Shown here: piece after piece, positions 24,526 through 32,290 of the stretch | Numbering within the stretch: the first letter of the stretch is position 1 | How the letters are laid out: each line of letters begins with the position of its first letter | Source: Streptomyces sp. WM6378 | GTDB lineage: Bacteria; Actinomycetota; Actinomycetes; Streptomycetales; Streptomycetaceae | DNA: 64,000 nt | Assembly (NCBI RefSeq): GCF_001279695.1 | Contig: NZ_LGDD01000300.1 | Span: forward strand, 12,844-76,843 | Direction of reading: 5' to 3' | Notes under the pieces: model-generated | The model's database searches: none | What the model saw: only the letters and a program-made list of their open reading frames with translations | Told to the model about the DNA's origin: nothing | Position numbers and translations under genes: made by a program

Positions 24526-24610
24526 GCCGACGGCATGTCGGCACCGCACTAAGAGTGCGACTGGCAGGCCGTCAGCCCGCAGTCACCTCACGCGTCCGGT
24601 TTGCATACAT
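24526..24610 (-). ncRNA. Candidate structured small RNA with a short ORF
   Basis: Two adjacent perfect hairpins, GCCGAC/GTCGGC (24526-24542) and CGCACT/AGTGCG with a 3-base loop (24545-24559), stand next to the pdxH hairpin. On the minus strand they are preceded by a strong GGGAGG and a 12-codon ORF at 24572-24610. About 270 bases here hold no larger gene. The direction and existence of a transcript are inferred, not shown. Confidence 0.35.
24572..24610 (-). CDS. Possible 12-codon leader peptide
   Basis: ATG to TGA encodes MYANRTREVTAG. GGGAGG stands 11 bases upstream of the ATG, a strong but slightly distant ribosome site. It lies 67 bases after the glyoxalase-fold gene in the same direction and just before two hairpins, the usual layout of a leader peptide, yet no gene to regulate follows on this strand. 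Too short to be tested by codon use. Confidence 0.3.
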   Translation of the reverse strand: MYANRTREVTAG

Positions 24611-24677
24611 CTGTCAAACCACCTCCCTTCTCGTGTGCACCACACATTAGGCAGCCCCTCGGCGCCCCTCAAGCGAA

Positions 24678-25061
24678 TTAATTCCGGGTCCGGGTTCGCT
24701 CCTCGGCGCTGCGTTCCACGCAGAACTCGTTTCCCTCGATGTCGGTCATCGTGGCCCACCCCGTGCCGTCGGGGCGGCGGTGGTCGCCGACGAGGGTGGC
24801 GCCCAGGGACAGGAGGCGCTCGACCTCCTCGTCGCGGGAGCGGTCCTGCGGCTGGAGGTCCAGGTGGACGCGGTTCTTCACCGACTTGGCGTCCGGCACC
24901 TCGATGAACAGGAGGGTGATGCCCTCGGCGGCGACGAGGACCTCCGGGTCGTCGGGCTCGTCCTCCTTGCCCACGGTGCCGTCGAGCACCTCGGCCCAGA
25001 ACGTGGCCAGGCGGTAGGCGTCGGCGCAGTCGAATGTCACATGGCGTACGAGAGAGGTCAT
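24678..25061 (-). CDS. VOC (glyoxalase-fold) protein
   Basis: A 127-residue single VOC domain with the paired beta-alpha-beta-beta-beta modules (HVTFDCADAYRLATFWAEVL and LDLQPQDRSRDEEVERLLSLGATLVGDH, then WATMTDIEGNEFCVE). The terminal Glu in NEFCVE is the usual metal ligand position; the N-terminal ligand is His8. The family includes glyoxalases, dioxygenases and antibiotic-binding proteins, and the substrate cannot be deduced. Confidence 0.85.
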   Translation of the reverse strand: MTSLVRHVTFDCADAYRLATFWAEVLDGTVGKEDEPDDPEVLVAAEGITLLFIEVPDAKSVKNRVHLDLQPQDRSRDEEVERLLSLGATLVGDHRRPDGTGWATMTDIEGNEFCVERSAEERTRTRN

Positions 25062-25244
25062 GGGCGTCACTATGTGCGCGCCCCGGCGGGGGCGTCCAGG
25101 GGCGGCCGGTAACTGCCGTTGGCCGGAAGGGATTTCGGCGAACCAGGTGTGGGCTGCGTCACGTTCGAGTTGAATGATCCGACGTGCGTACGTCTGCGCG
25201 TCAGCCGTGTGATGCGGCGACCACGTCCTGCAGGGGGTGCCAGG

Positions 25245-26609
25245 ATGAGTGCTTCCCGGAGTGAGACCGCCAGTGCTCCGGTTCCGGACGGATCCGGTGC
25301 CGGGCCCGCGAGCACGGCCGTGCCGGAACCCGGCGGGGACCTCCTCGCCGCGCTGCTCGACGGGATGGACGCGGCGCTGTGCGCGTTCGACGCGGACGGC
25401 GTGGTCACCCACTGGAACCGCGAGGCCGAGCGGATCCTCGGCTGGCCGGCCGAGGAGGCCGTGGGGCGGCGGGGGTTCGCGGGCTGGGCGGTGCGGCCCG
25501 CCGACGCCGACGAGGTGCAGGGGCGGCTGATGGCGGTCATGGACGCGCCGGGCCGCCAGGTCCATGAGTTCGCCCTCCTCAAGAAGGACGGCGGCCGCGT
25601 CCTGGTCCGTACGCAGTCGGCGGGTGTGCGGGGCGCCGACGGGGCCCCGGCCGGGGTGTACTGCGCGTTCAGCGAGGTGCACGCGCAGATCGACCTGGAG
25701 CGGTCCATCGCGCTCAGCGAGGCCCTCTTCGAGGACGGGTCCTGGGGCGTCGTCCTGGTCGACGTCGACCTGCGCCCCACCGTCGTCAACACCTACGCGG
25801 CCCGCGCCCTCGGCACCGCACGCGCGACCCTGCTCGGCCGCCCCCTGGGCGAGCTGATCGTCCAGGGCGTCGAGGACCTGGAGGGCGCGCTCCAGCACGT
25901 CCTGTCCGAGGGCGCGCCGGCCAGCCCCGCCGAGGTGTGGGTGACGCTGCGCACCGCGGAGGGCGAACGGCGGCGCTGCTGGCGCAGCGGGTTCCTCAGG
26001 CTGTCCTCGCCGCTCGCGGAGGAACCGGTTCCGCTCGGGGTCGGCTGGCTCTTCCAGGACGTCACCGACGCCAGGCTCGCCGAACAGGACGCGGACCGGC
26101 TCCGCTTCCGCTCCAACCAGCTCCACCGCGCCTCGCGGACCGCCGCCGAGTGCGAGGACCCGATGGAGGCGGCGACCACCCACCTGGACTACGCGCTGGC
26201 CGGTTTCGCCGACCACGCCCTGGTGGACCTGGCCGTGGGCGAGCGGCTCGTGCGGGCCGCGGCGACCCCGGCCGGCGCGCCGGGCCCGGCCGCGCCGGTG
26301 GCGGGCGGCGGCATCCCGGTCCGCTATCCGGCGGGCCACCCCGCGTTGCAGGCGGTGGACCGGATCGGCTCCGTACGGGACAGCGCGGGCGCGGCGGGCG
26401 AGGCCTGGGCGGCGGAGCGCCAGTGGCCGCCGGACGCGGCACACGCCCTGTGCGCGGTGCTGCGCAGCCGCGGCCGCACCCTGGGCGTGCTGACCTTCCT
26501 GCGCGGCCCGTCCCGCCCGGCCTTCGAGCGCCCGGACGCGGCGTACGCGGAGAGCGTGGCGGTCCGGGTCGCGGCGGCGGTGGACCTGGCGCGGGTGCTG
26601 GGCGGCTGA
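25245..26609 (+). CDS. PAS-PAS-GAF sensor without an output domain
   Basis: A 454-residue soluble protein. PAS domain 1 lies at about 35-150 (LCAFDADGVVTHWNREAERILGW), PAS domain 2 at about 165-290 (VVLVDVDLRPTVVNTYAARA) and a GAF-like region at about 300-450. The PP2C phosphatase domain that normally follows in Streptomyces RsbU-like proteins is missing, and the gene ends with the GAF fold, converging on the SIS gene 15 bases later. It may signal by protein contact. The start ATG 25245 follows a G-rich ribosome site; ATG 25212 is possible. Confidence 0.85.
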   Translation: MSASRSETASAPVPDGSGAGPASTAVPEPGGDLLAALLDGMDAALCAFDADGVVTHWNREAERILGWPAEEAVGRRGFAGWAVRPADADEVQGRLMAVMDAPGRQVHEFALLKKDGGRVLVRTQSAGVRGADGAPAGVYCAFSEVHAQIDLERSIALSEALFEDGSWGVVLVDVDLRPTVVNTYAARALGTARATLLGRPLGELIVQGVEDLEGALQHVLSEGAPASPAEVWVTLRTAEGERRRCWRSGFLRLSSPLAEEPVPLGVGWLFQDVTDARLAEQDADRLRFRSNQLHRASRTAAECEDPMEAATTHLDYALAGFADHALVDLAVGERLVRAAATPAGAPGPAAPVAGGGIPVRYPAGHPALQAVDRIGSVRDSAGAAGEAWAAERQWPPDAAHALCAVLRSRGRTLGVLTFLRGPSRPAFERPDAAYAESVAVRVAAAVDLARVLGG

Positions 26610-26624
26610 CCTGGCCCGGGGCTC

Positions 26625-27380
26625 TCAGTGCCGGAAGAAGATCCGGTCCCCGTACTCCGACATGACCCGCCCGTTCCACTCGTGGCCCCCGTCGACGTTC
26701 CCCGAACGCAGCAGCGGCGGCTCGATGCCGCGGGCGACCAGGGCCTCGGCGGCCGCAGCCATCATGGCCTGCATCAGGGCGCTGGTCACCACGGTGGACG
26801 CGGGCGCGAAGGGCGCCTCGATGCCCTCGTGGGTCAGCTCGGCGTCGCCCACCGCGATCTTGCTGTCGAGCACGATGTCGCAGTGGTCGCGCAGGAACGT
26901 ACCCGAGACGTGCCGTGACCTGGTGCCCTCCGCGTACGCCACCGACGTGACTCCGATGACCTTGAGCCCGAGCGCCCGCGCGTTCATCGCCATCTCCACG
27001 GGCAGCGCGTTGCGCCCGGACAGCGAGATGATCACGAGGACGTCGCCGGATTTGGCGGGGCTGGAGTCGAGCACCGCGCCCGCGAGGCCGTCGACGCGCT
27101 CCAGCGCGGAGCCGAGGGTGGCGGGCATGACGTCGACGCCGACCACGCCGGGCACCGCGAGCAGGTTCATCAGGGCGAACCCGCCGGCCCGGTAGACCAC
27201 GTCCTGGGCGGCGAGGGAGGAGTGCCCGGCGCCGAAGGCGAAGAGCCGGCCGCCCGCCGCGACGGTGTCGGCGATCAGAGAGCCGGCGGCCGCGATGTTC
27301 AGCGACTCCTCGTCCCGCACCCGCCCCAGGAGCCCGATCGCGGCGTCGAAGAACTGACCGGCCAGCTTGCTCTCGCTCAT
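26625..27380 (-). CDS. SIS-domain phosphosugar-binding protein
   Basis: A 251-residue SIS protein with FGAGHSSLAAQDVVYRAGG and the signature VIISLSGRNALPVEMAMNAR, which binds phosphorylated sugars in isomerases and regulators. There is no N-terminal HTH or amidotransferase domain. The length and architecture match the UPF0309-type SIS family. Its position divergent from the iron regulator gene is conserved in Streptomyces as far as I recall. The reaction is unknown. Confidence 0.88.
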   Translation of the reverse strand: MSESKLAGQFFDAAIGLLGRVRDEESLNIAAAGSLIADTVAAGGRLFAFGAGHSSLAAQDVVYRAGGFALMNLLAVPGVVGVDVMPATLGSALERVDGLAGAVLDSSPAKSGDVLVIISLSGRNALPVEMAMNARALGLKVIGVTSVAYAEGTRSRHVSGTFLRDHCDIVLDSKIAVGDAELTHEGIEAPFAPASTVVTSALMQAMMAAAAEALVARGIEPPLLRSGNVDGGHEWNGRVMSEYGDRIFFRH

Positions 27381-27534
27381 CGCCGAGGACCCTTTCCGGG
27401 GTGGGGTAACGACCGTGCGCCGATCACGGTGCGGTCTGGACCTTTCCCCTGTCAATACGGTGTCCACGGGCAGCGGGTCAAGATGGCGGGCGGTCGCTGC
27501 GGCACGGTTGTCAGTGCGATGCGTCAGAATTGGT

Positions 27535-28302
27535 TCAGGGCCAGCGGTACGACGTTTTTATGTCACAGCATCGAGGGGCACGTATGTCCGGACTGATCGA
27601 CACCACGGAGATGTATCTCCGCACCATCCTCGAGCTCGAGGAGGAGGGTGTGGTCCCCATGCGCGCCCGCATCGCCGAGCGCCTGGACCAGAGCGGCCCG
27701 ACGGTGAGCCAGACGGTGGCGCGCATGGAGCGCGACGGCCTGGTGCAGGTCGCGGGCGACCGCCACCTGGAGCTGACCGACGAGGGGCGCAAGCTGGCGA
27801 CGCGCGTCATGCGCAAGCACCGGCTCGCCGAGTGCCTGCTCGTCGACGTGATCGGCCTGGAGTGGGAGCAGGTCCACGCGGAGGCGTGCCGCTGGGAGCA
27901 CGTGATGAGCGAGGCGGTCGAGCGCCGCGTCCTGGAGCTCCTGCGCCACCCGACGGAGTCTCCGTACGGAAACCCGATCCCGGGCCTGGAGGAGCTGGGC
28001 GAGAAGGCCGAGGCCGACGCGTTCCTGGAGGACGGCATCATCAGCCTGGGCGAGCTCGACCCGGGCCCCGAGGGCAAGACGGTGATCGTGCGCCGGATCG
28101 GCGAGCCGATCCAGACCGACGCCCAGCTGATGTACACGCTGCGACGGGCGGGCGTGCAGCCCGGCGCCGTGGTGAGCGTGACGCAGTCGCCCGGCGGGGT
28201 CCTGGTGGGCAGCAGCGGCGAGGCCGCCGAGCTCGGCGCGGACGTCGCCTCGCACGTCTTCGTCGCCAAGCGCTGAGCCGAGCGCGCGCGAGCCGAACGC
28301 AT
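27535..28302 (-). CDS. Long ORF antisense to the iron regulator (Adm candidate)
   Basis: A 255-codon open frame covering the whole complementary strand of the dmdR1 homologue; a second antisense frame (27563-28516) is also open. High-GC coding DNA often leaves the opposite strand open, so this is weak evidence alone. It is listed because in S. coelicolor the strand opposite dmdR1 was reported to encode a protein called Adm affecting siderophore and antibiotic production. Composition is Ser/Arg/Thr-rich with no domain visible. I cannot tell which frame corresponds to Adm. Confidence 0.35.
   Translation of the reverse strand: MRSARARSAQRLATKTCEATSAPSSAASPLLPTRTPPGDCVTLTTAPGCTPARRSVYISWASVWIGSPIRRTITVLPSGPGSSSPRLMMPSSRNASASAFSPSSSRPGIGFPYGDSVGWRRSSRTRRSTASLITCSQRHASAWTCSHSRPITSTSRHSASRCLRMTRVASLRPSSVSSRWRSPATCTRPSRSMRATVWLTVGPLWSRRSAMRARMGTTPSSSSSRMVRRYISVVSISPDIRAPRCCDIKTSYRWP
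27584..28276 (+). CDS. dmdR1: Iron-dependent DtxR/IdeR-family repressor (DmdR1)
   Basis: A 230-residue regulator. The winged helix-turn-helix is at residues 1-65, the dimerisation domain at 66-140 and the SH3-like domain at 150-230. Residues match DtxR numbering exactly: primary site Met10, Cys102, Glu105 and His106, ancillary site His79, Glu83 and His98. With Fe(II) it should repress siderophore and iron uptake genes. ATG 27584 has GAGGGG upstream and gives the usual N-terminus; an in-frame ATG lies 24 bases up. No iron box was seen in its own promoter region. Confidence 0.95.
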   Translation: MSGLIDTTEMYLRTILELEEEGVVPMRARIAERLDQSGPTVSQTVARMERDGLVQVAGDRHLELTDEGRKLATRVMRKHRLAECLLVDVIGLEWEQVHAEACRWEHVMSEAVERRVLELLRHPTESPYGNPIPGLEELGEKAEADAFLEDGIISLGELDPGPEGKTVIVRRIGEPIQTDAQLMYTLRRAGVQPGAVVSVTQSPGGVLVGSSGEAAELGADVASHVFVAKR

Positions 28303-28861
28303 GGCGCGCGCGAGCCGGCCGCATGCGGAAGCGGCGGTGACGGAACGTCATCGCCCTTTCCCCGGGCGCCCGTTGGGGCCACTGCGCGAAGGCTGCGGGA
28401 AGCTTGCGGGGAAGGCCGGTTTCCGGGTGGAATGGCAGCGGCCGGGCGGATCGCGTGCGAGGCTGTGCCTTGAGGCATATGACCGCAGAGGCGTGCGGCA
28501 GGGGAGGGGGCGGCATGGTGCCGTTCGAACCACTTGCACCACCTTCGGCACCCCGGCCTGCCTGGGCGTCCGTGCCGGTCCACCTGCTTCAGGAAGACCA
28601 GGGCCCCGGCGCCTCGCGGCGCCGGGGCCTGTCCTCCCCGGTGTCGACCCGGAGCCCCGAGCTCCCAGGGTCGACCCCCGCAGACCGTCTTCCCCGAGCG
28701 GCCCGCCTCCCGGAGAAGATCTCCCCTCGGCACGTTCCGTCAATCCTTGAGTGTGGTCACTCGAACGAGGGGTGTTGCGCGAGAGACGCGAGTTTTCGAA
28801 TAGAGGTTCGATACTCTGCGGGGAACTGACCACTCGGGGGCTGAAGGGGGTGCCAGGGCAC
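28277..28861. other. 585-base region without a convincing gene
   Basis: It holds a perfect 12-base hairpin with a 4-base loop at 28600-28627 (GGCCCCGGCGCC and complement), probably a terminator. A lower-GC stretch at 28740-28825 contains TTCGAATAGAGG and TTCGATACTC and is likely to hold the promoter of the hydrolase gene. Short open frames have no ribosome site and look like chance. Confidence 0.6.
28600..28627. terminator. Strong hairpin in the dmdR1-hydrolase interval
   Basis: A perfect 12-base stem with TCGC loop. It lies 323 bases after dmdR1 and 234 before the hydrolase start, isolating the two units. Confidence 0.65.
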
Positions 28862-29725
28862 ATGGTGCGGCGCATCGATGTGACGGGGGCCGGCGGGGTT
28901 CGCCTCGCCGCCTGGGAGTTCGCGGAGCAGCCCAAGGCCCGTGCGGAGACCGAGCGCGCTCCCGGGGTCTTACTGCTCCACGGGCTGATGGGCCGCGCCT
29001 CGCACTGGGCCTCCACGGCCCGCTGGCTCGCCGAGAAACACCGGGCGGTCGCCATCGACCAGCGAGGCCACGGCCGCAGCGACAAGCCCGCCGAAGGCCC
29101 CTTCACCCGCGAGGTCTACGTGGCCGACGCCGAGGCGGCCGTCGAACAGCTGGGCCTCGCCCCCGTCACCCTGATCGGCCACTCCATGGGCGCCCTCACC
29201 GCCTGGCAGCTGGCCGCCAAGCGCCCCGACCTGGTCCGCGCCCTGGTCATCTGCGACATGCGGGCCTCGGCGCTCGGCGCGGCCTCGCAGCGCGAGTGGG
29301 AGGACTGGTTCAAGTCCTGGCCGGTGCCCTTCGCCACGCTCGCCGACGTACGCAAGTGGTTCGGCGAGGACGATCCGTGGGTCGAGCGGCCCAGCCCCGC
29401 CCGGGGCGAGTTCTTCGCCGAGGTCATGGCCGAGCGGGCCGACGGCTGGCGCCCGGTGTTCTCCCGCCGCCAGATGCTGACCTCCCGCGAAACCTGGGTG
29501 TACGACGCCCACTGGGAGGAGCTCGCCCAGGTCGACTGCCCCGCGCTCGTAGTGCGGGGACTGGACGGGGAGCTGGGCCGGGCGGAGGCGCAGGAGATGG
29601 TCCGGGTCCTGCCGCGCGGCCAGTACGCCGAGGTGGCCGATGCCGGCCACCTCGTCCACTACGACCAGCCCGAGGGCTGGCGCACCGCGATCGAGCCGTT
29701 CCTCGACGGGGTGCTCACCCCGTAA
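28862..29725 (+). CDS. Alpha/beta hydrolase with a TTA codon
   Basis: A 287-residue hydrolase: HGLMGRASHW oxyanion loop, nucleophile Ser108 in LIGHSMGALT, and His near residue 262 in DAGHLVHYDQPE; the acid is probably the Asp in VRGLDGELG. Leu37 in PGVLLLHG is encoded by TTA (28970-28972), the rare codon read by the bldA tRNA in Streptomyces, so full translation should depend on development. No signal peptide. The substrate is unknown; esterases and C-C hydrolases share this layout. Confidence 0.9.
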   Translation: MVRRIDVTGAGGVRLAAWEFAEQPKARAETERAPGVLLLHGLMGRASHWASTARWLAEKHRAVAIDQRGHGRSDKPAEGPFTREVYVADAEAAVEQLGLAPVTLIGHSMGALTAWQLAAKRPDLVRALVICDMRASALGAASQREWEDWFKSWPVPFATLADVRKWFGEDDPWVERPSPARGEFFAEVMAERADGWRPVFSRRQMLTSRETWVYDAHWEELAQVDCPALVVRGLDGELGRAEAQEMVRVLPRGQYAEVADAGHLVHYDQPEGWRTAIEPFLDGVLTP

Positions 29726-29794
29726 AACCCCACCCCACTCCACCCCGCCCCGCCCCGCGCCCCAGCAGGACCGGTGCCGCGCCCGGCGGGAGGG

Positions 29795-31402
29795 CTAGCC
29801 CGTGCTGACCGCCGACAGGATCTCCGGCAGCCGGTCCGCCGCGCGTGGCGCCGCCACCTTCAGACCCGCCCAGGCGATCAGCGCCCCGTATGCCGCGCCC
29901 AACGGCAGCAGCAGCCACAGGGAGCCGTGGTTGCCGGAGACGTGCAGCCAGATCGCGAGGGCGATCATCGGCGCGCAGAGCAGCGCGCCCACCACCATCC
30001 CGCCGAGGATCGACAGGGCCGCGATGCCGCCCTGCCCCGGTGCCACGTTCTTGCGGCTGTCCTGCGGGATCGAGTACGCCAGCGTCGCCGACGCCACCGA
30101 GCCCGTCGCCAGCATCGCGCCGAGCAGCGAGAGCGCGAGCCCGATGACCTCGGGCAGCTTCGCCCAGTCGCCGAGCAGCCCGGCCGTCACGGCGGCCACG
30201 AGCAGCGTGTACGGAAGCGTCACGAGCAGCAGCGCGAACGCCCGTGCGCGCAGCTCCAGATAGGCGTCCCGGGTCGAGGAGATGGTCTGGACCACCATCC
30301 AGAACGCCGAGGTGTCCTGCCCGAACTGGTTGTACATCTGCACACCGAGCATGCCGGTGGCGAAGCAGGCGAAGTAGACGGTCCCGTGGCCCTGGAGGGC
30401 GTTGAAGACCGGCACGATCAGGCCGATCGCGAGCGAGGTGATCCACGCCGCCTTGGTCTTGGGGTCCCGCCAGGCGTAGCGCAGCGTACGCAGCATCACG
30501 GTGCCGGTGCGGCCCTCGGGGAGCAGCGAGGTGAGGCCCTTGCCGCCGGACTCCTTGCGGGAGGCGTCCGAGGCGGCGAGCGTCGAGCCGTCCGGCGTGG
30601 TCATCAACTTCACCAGCGAGCGCTGCCAGGCATACAGGAGAACCACCAACGCGCCCACGGAGATGAGGAGTTGGAGCACGGCGCGGCCGTACGCGCCCTC
30701 GCCCGCCGAGTCGACCGCGCCGATCGCGGAGGCCGGCGGCAGCCAGCGCACCACGTCGGCGACCGGGTCGAGCGCGGAGAGCCCGCCGGTCCTGCCGAGG
30801 CGCTGCGCGCCGAAGTTCACGAACTGGATGCCGACCGCGATCACCAGGCCGCTCAGCACCGCGAGGTCGCGGCCCTTGCGCGAGGTGAGCAGCCGCGTGT
30901 TGGCGGCGGCGACCGCGCGGGCCAGCGCCACGCACACGAGCAGCGCGAGCGGAACCGCGAGGACCGCGACCACGGCCGCGCCCGCCCCGTGCGCCACGGC
31001 GATCGCCGAACCGAGGATCAGACAGAGCGTGAACAGCGGCCCGATGCCGACCAGGGAAGCGGCGAGCAGCGCGCCGATTAGCGGCTGCGGCCGCAGCGGC
31101 AGCATGACCAGCCGGGTCGGGTCCAGGGTCTCGTCGCCGCTCGGGAAGAACAGCGGCATCACGGTCCAGCCGATGGCCAGCAGAGCCACGCCCAGCACGC
31201 CCACGGTGGCCGCGTGCGCGTTGCCGTGCAGCGCGATCAGGCCGAGCAGTTGCAGCGCCGCGAAGAGCAGGGCGAGGACCGCGGAGGTGATGTAGGCGGC
31301 CCGGCGGCCGCCGGACTGCCGCAGCCCGTTCTTGAGCAGCGACAGCTTGAGGCGTACGAAGACGGGAGTCAGGGCGGAGGCGTTCTGAGAGGACACGGTC
31401 AT
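29795..31402 (-). CDS. ABC transporter permease
   Basis: A 535-residue membrane protein with about 12 helices, arranged as two similar halves, each with a long periplasmic or cytoplasmic loop. The segment QDTSAFWMVVQTISSTRDAY is typical of the ABC-2-like actinobacterial permeases that pair with a single ATPase. The ATG overlaps the ATPase stop (ATGA), so they make one complex. The cargo is not known. Confidence 0.87.
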   Translation of the reverse strand: MTVSSQNASALTPVFVRLKLSLLKNGLRQSGGRRAAYITSAVLALLFAALQLLGLIALHGNAHAATVGVLGVALLAIGWTVMPLFFPSGDETLDPTRLVMLPLRPQPLIGALLAASLVGIGPLFTLCLILGSAIAVAHGAGAAVVAVLAVPLALLVCVALARAVAAANTRLLTSRKGRDLAVLSGLVIAVGIQFVNFGAQRLGRTGGLSALDPVADVVRWLPPASAIGAVDSAGEGAYGRAVLQLLISVGALVVLLYAWQRSLVKLMTTPDGSTLAASDASRKESGGKGLTSLLPEGRTGTVMLRTLRYAWRDPKTKAAWITSLAIGLIVPVFNALQGHGTVYFACFATGMLGVQMYNQFGQDTSAFWMVVQTISSTRDAYLELRARAFALLLVTLPYTLLVAAVTAGLLGDWAKLPEVIGLALSLLGAMLATGSVASATLAYSIPQDSRKNVAPGQGGIAALSILGGMVVGALLCAPMIALAIWLHVSGNHGSLWLLLPLGAAYGALIAWAGLKVAAPRAADRLPEILSAVSTG

Positions 31403-32223
31403 CGGGTACCGCCGCCGAGCCAGTCGAGGGAGTCCCCGGTGTCGCGGCCGTTCGCGCCGACGAGTTCGAGGAAGGCGTTCTGCAGGGAGGAGGCGTCGCC
31501 GCGCACCTCGGCCAGGGTGCCCTGGGCGCGGATGCGGCCCGCGGCCATCACGGCGACCCAGTCGCACAGCGACTCGACGAGCTCCATGACGTGGCTGGAG
31601 AAGACGACGGTGGCGCCGGAGGCGGTGTAGCGCTCCAGGACGCCGCGGATGGTCTGGGCGGACACCGGGTCGACGCCCTCGAACGGCTCGTCCAGGAACA
31701 GGACTTCGGGGTTGTGCAGCAGGGCGGCCGCGAGCCCGATCTTCTTGCGCATGCCGGTCGAGTAGTCGACGACGAGCTTGTGCTGGGCGCCCGCGAGGTC
31801 CAGCACGTCCAGGAGCTGGGCGGCCCGCTTGTCGACCTCGGCGCCGGGCAGTCCGCGCAGCCGGCCCGAGTAGCCGAGGAGCTCGCGTCCCGAGAGCCGC
31901 TCGAACAGGCGCAGGCCCTCCGGCAGCACGCCGATGCGGGACTTCACGGCGACCGGGTCGCGCCACACGTCGTGCCCGCCGACCTCGACCGTGCCCTGGT
32001 CGGGCCTGAGCAGCCCGGTCACCATGGACAGAGTGGTGGTCTTGCCCGCGCCGTTCGGGCCGACCAGACCGATGAACTTGCCCGCGGGCAGCTCCAGATC
32101 GATCCCCGCGACGGCGATCTGCTCACCGAAGCGCTTCCACAGCCCTTGCACGCGGACGGCGGGCGGCGCCGTACGCGCTCCGCCCGCCGTGTCCGCCGTT
32201 TCCTCGAATGCCTGGTCCGGCAT
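31399..32223 (-). CDS. ABC transporter ATPase
   Basis: A 274-residue ATP-binding subunit. Walker A is GPNGAGKTT near residue 55, the signature region reads DYSTGMRKKIGLAAAL (a common variant in ABC-2 exporters), Walker B is VLFLDEPFEGVDP and the switch His is in VVFSSHVME. It is followed at once by its permease. Such pairs export antibiotics, lipids or polymers; the family does not tell which. Confidence 0.92.
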   Translation of the reverse strand: MPDQAFEETADTAGGARTAPPAVRVQGLWKRFGEQIAVAGIDLELPAGKFIGLVGPNGAGKTTTLSMVTGLLRPDQGTVEVGGHDVWRDPVAVKSRIGVLPEGLRLFERLSGRELLGYSGRLRGLPGAEVDKRAAQLLDVLDLAGAQHKLVVDYSTGMRKKIGLAAALLHNPEVLFLDEPFEGVDPVSAQTIRGVLERYTASGATVVFSSHVMELVESLCDWVAVMAAGRIRAQGTLAEVRGDASSLQNAFLELVGANGRDTGDSLDWLGGGTR

Positions 32224-32290
32224 GGTGGTGCCTTTCGTCCCCGTGATGGTGCCTACCTGGACACCATAGGAGCCGAGTGCGCCGGTTGCG

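Noticed and set aside
27400..27583. Iron box in the dmdR1 promoter
   Set aside because: I searched by eye for TTAGGTTAGGCTAACCTAA-like symmetry and found nothing convincing.
28500..28830. Possible tRNA suggested by TTCGAAC and TTCGATA
   Set aside because: Neither has a 5-base T stem, and no anticodon arm or acceptor stem can be formed on either strand.
29774..31081. A 435-codon plus-strand open frame
   Set aside because: It is antisense to the ABC permease, and its Arg/Gln/Ala-rich product looks like a shadow frame.
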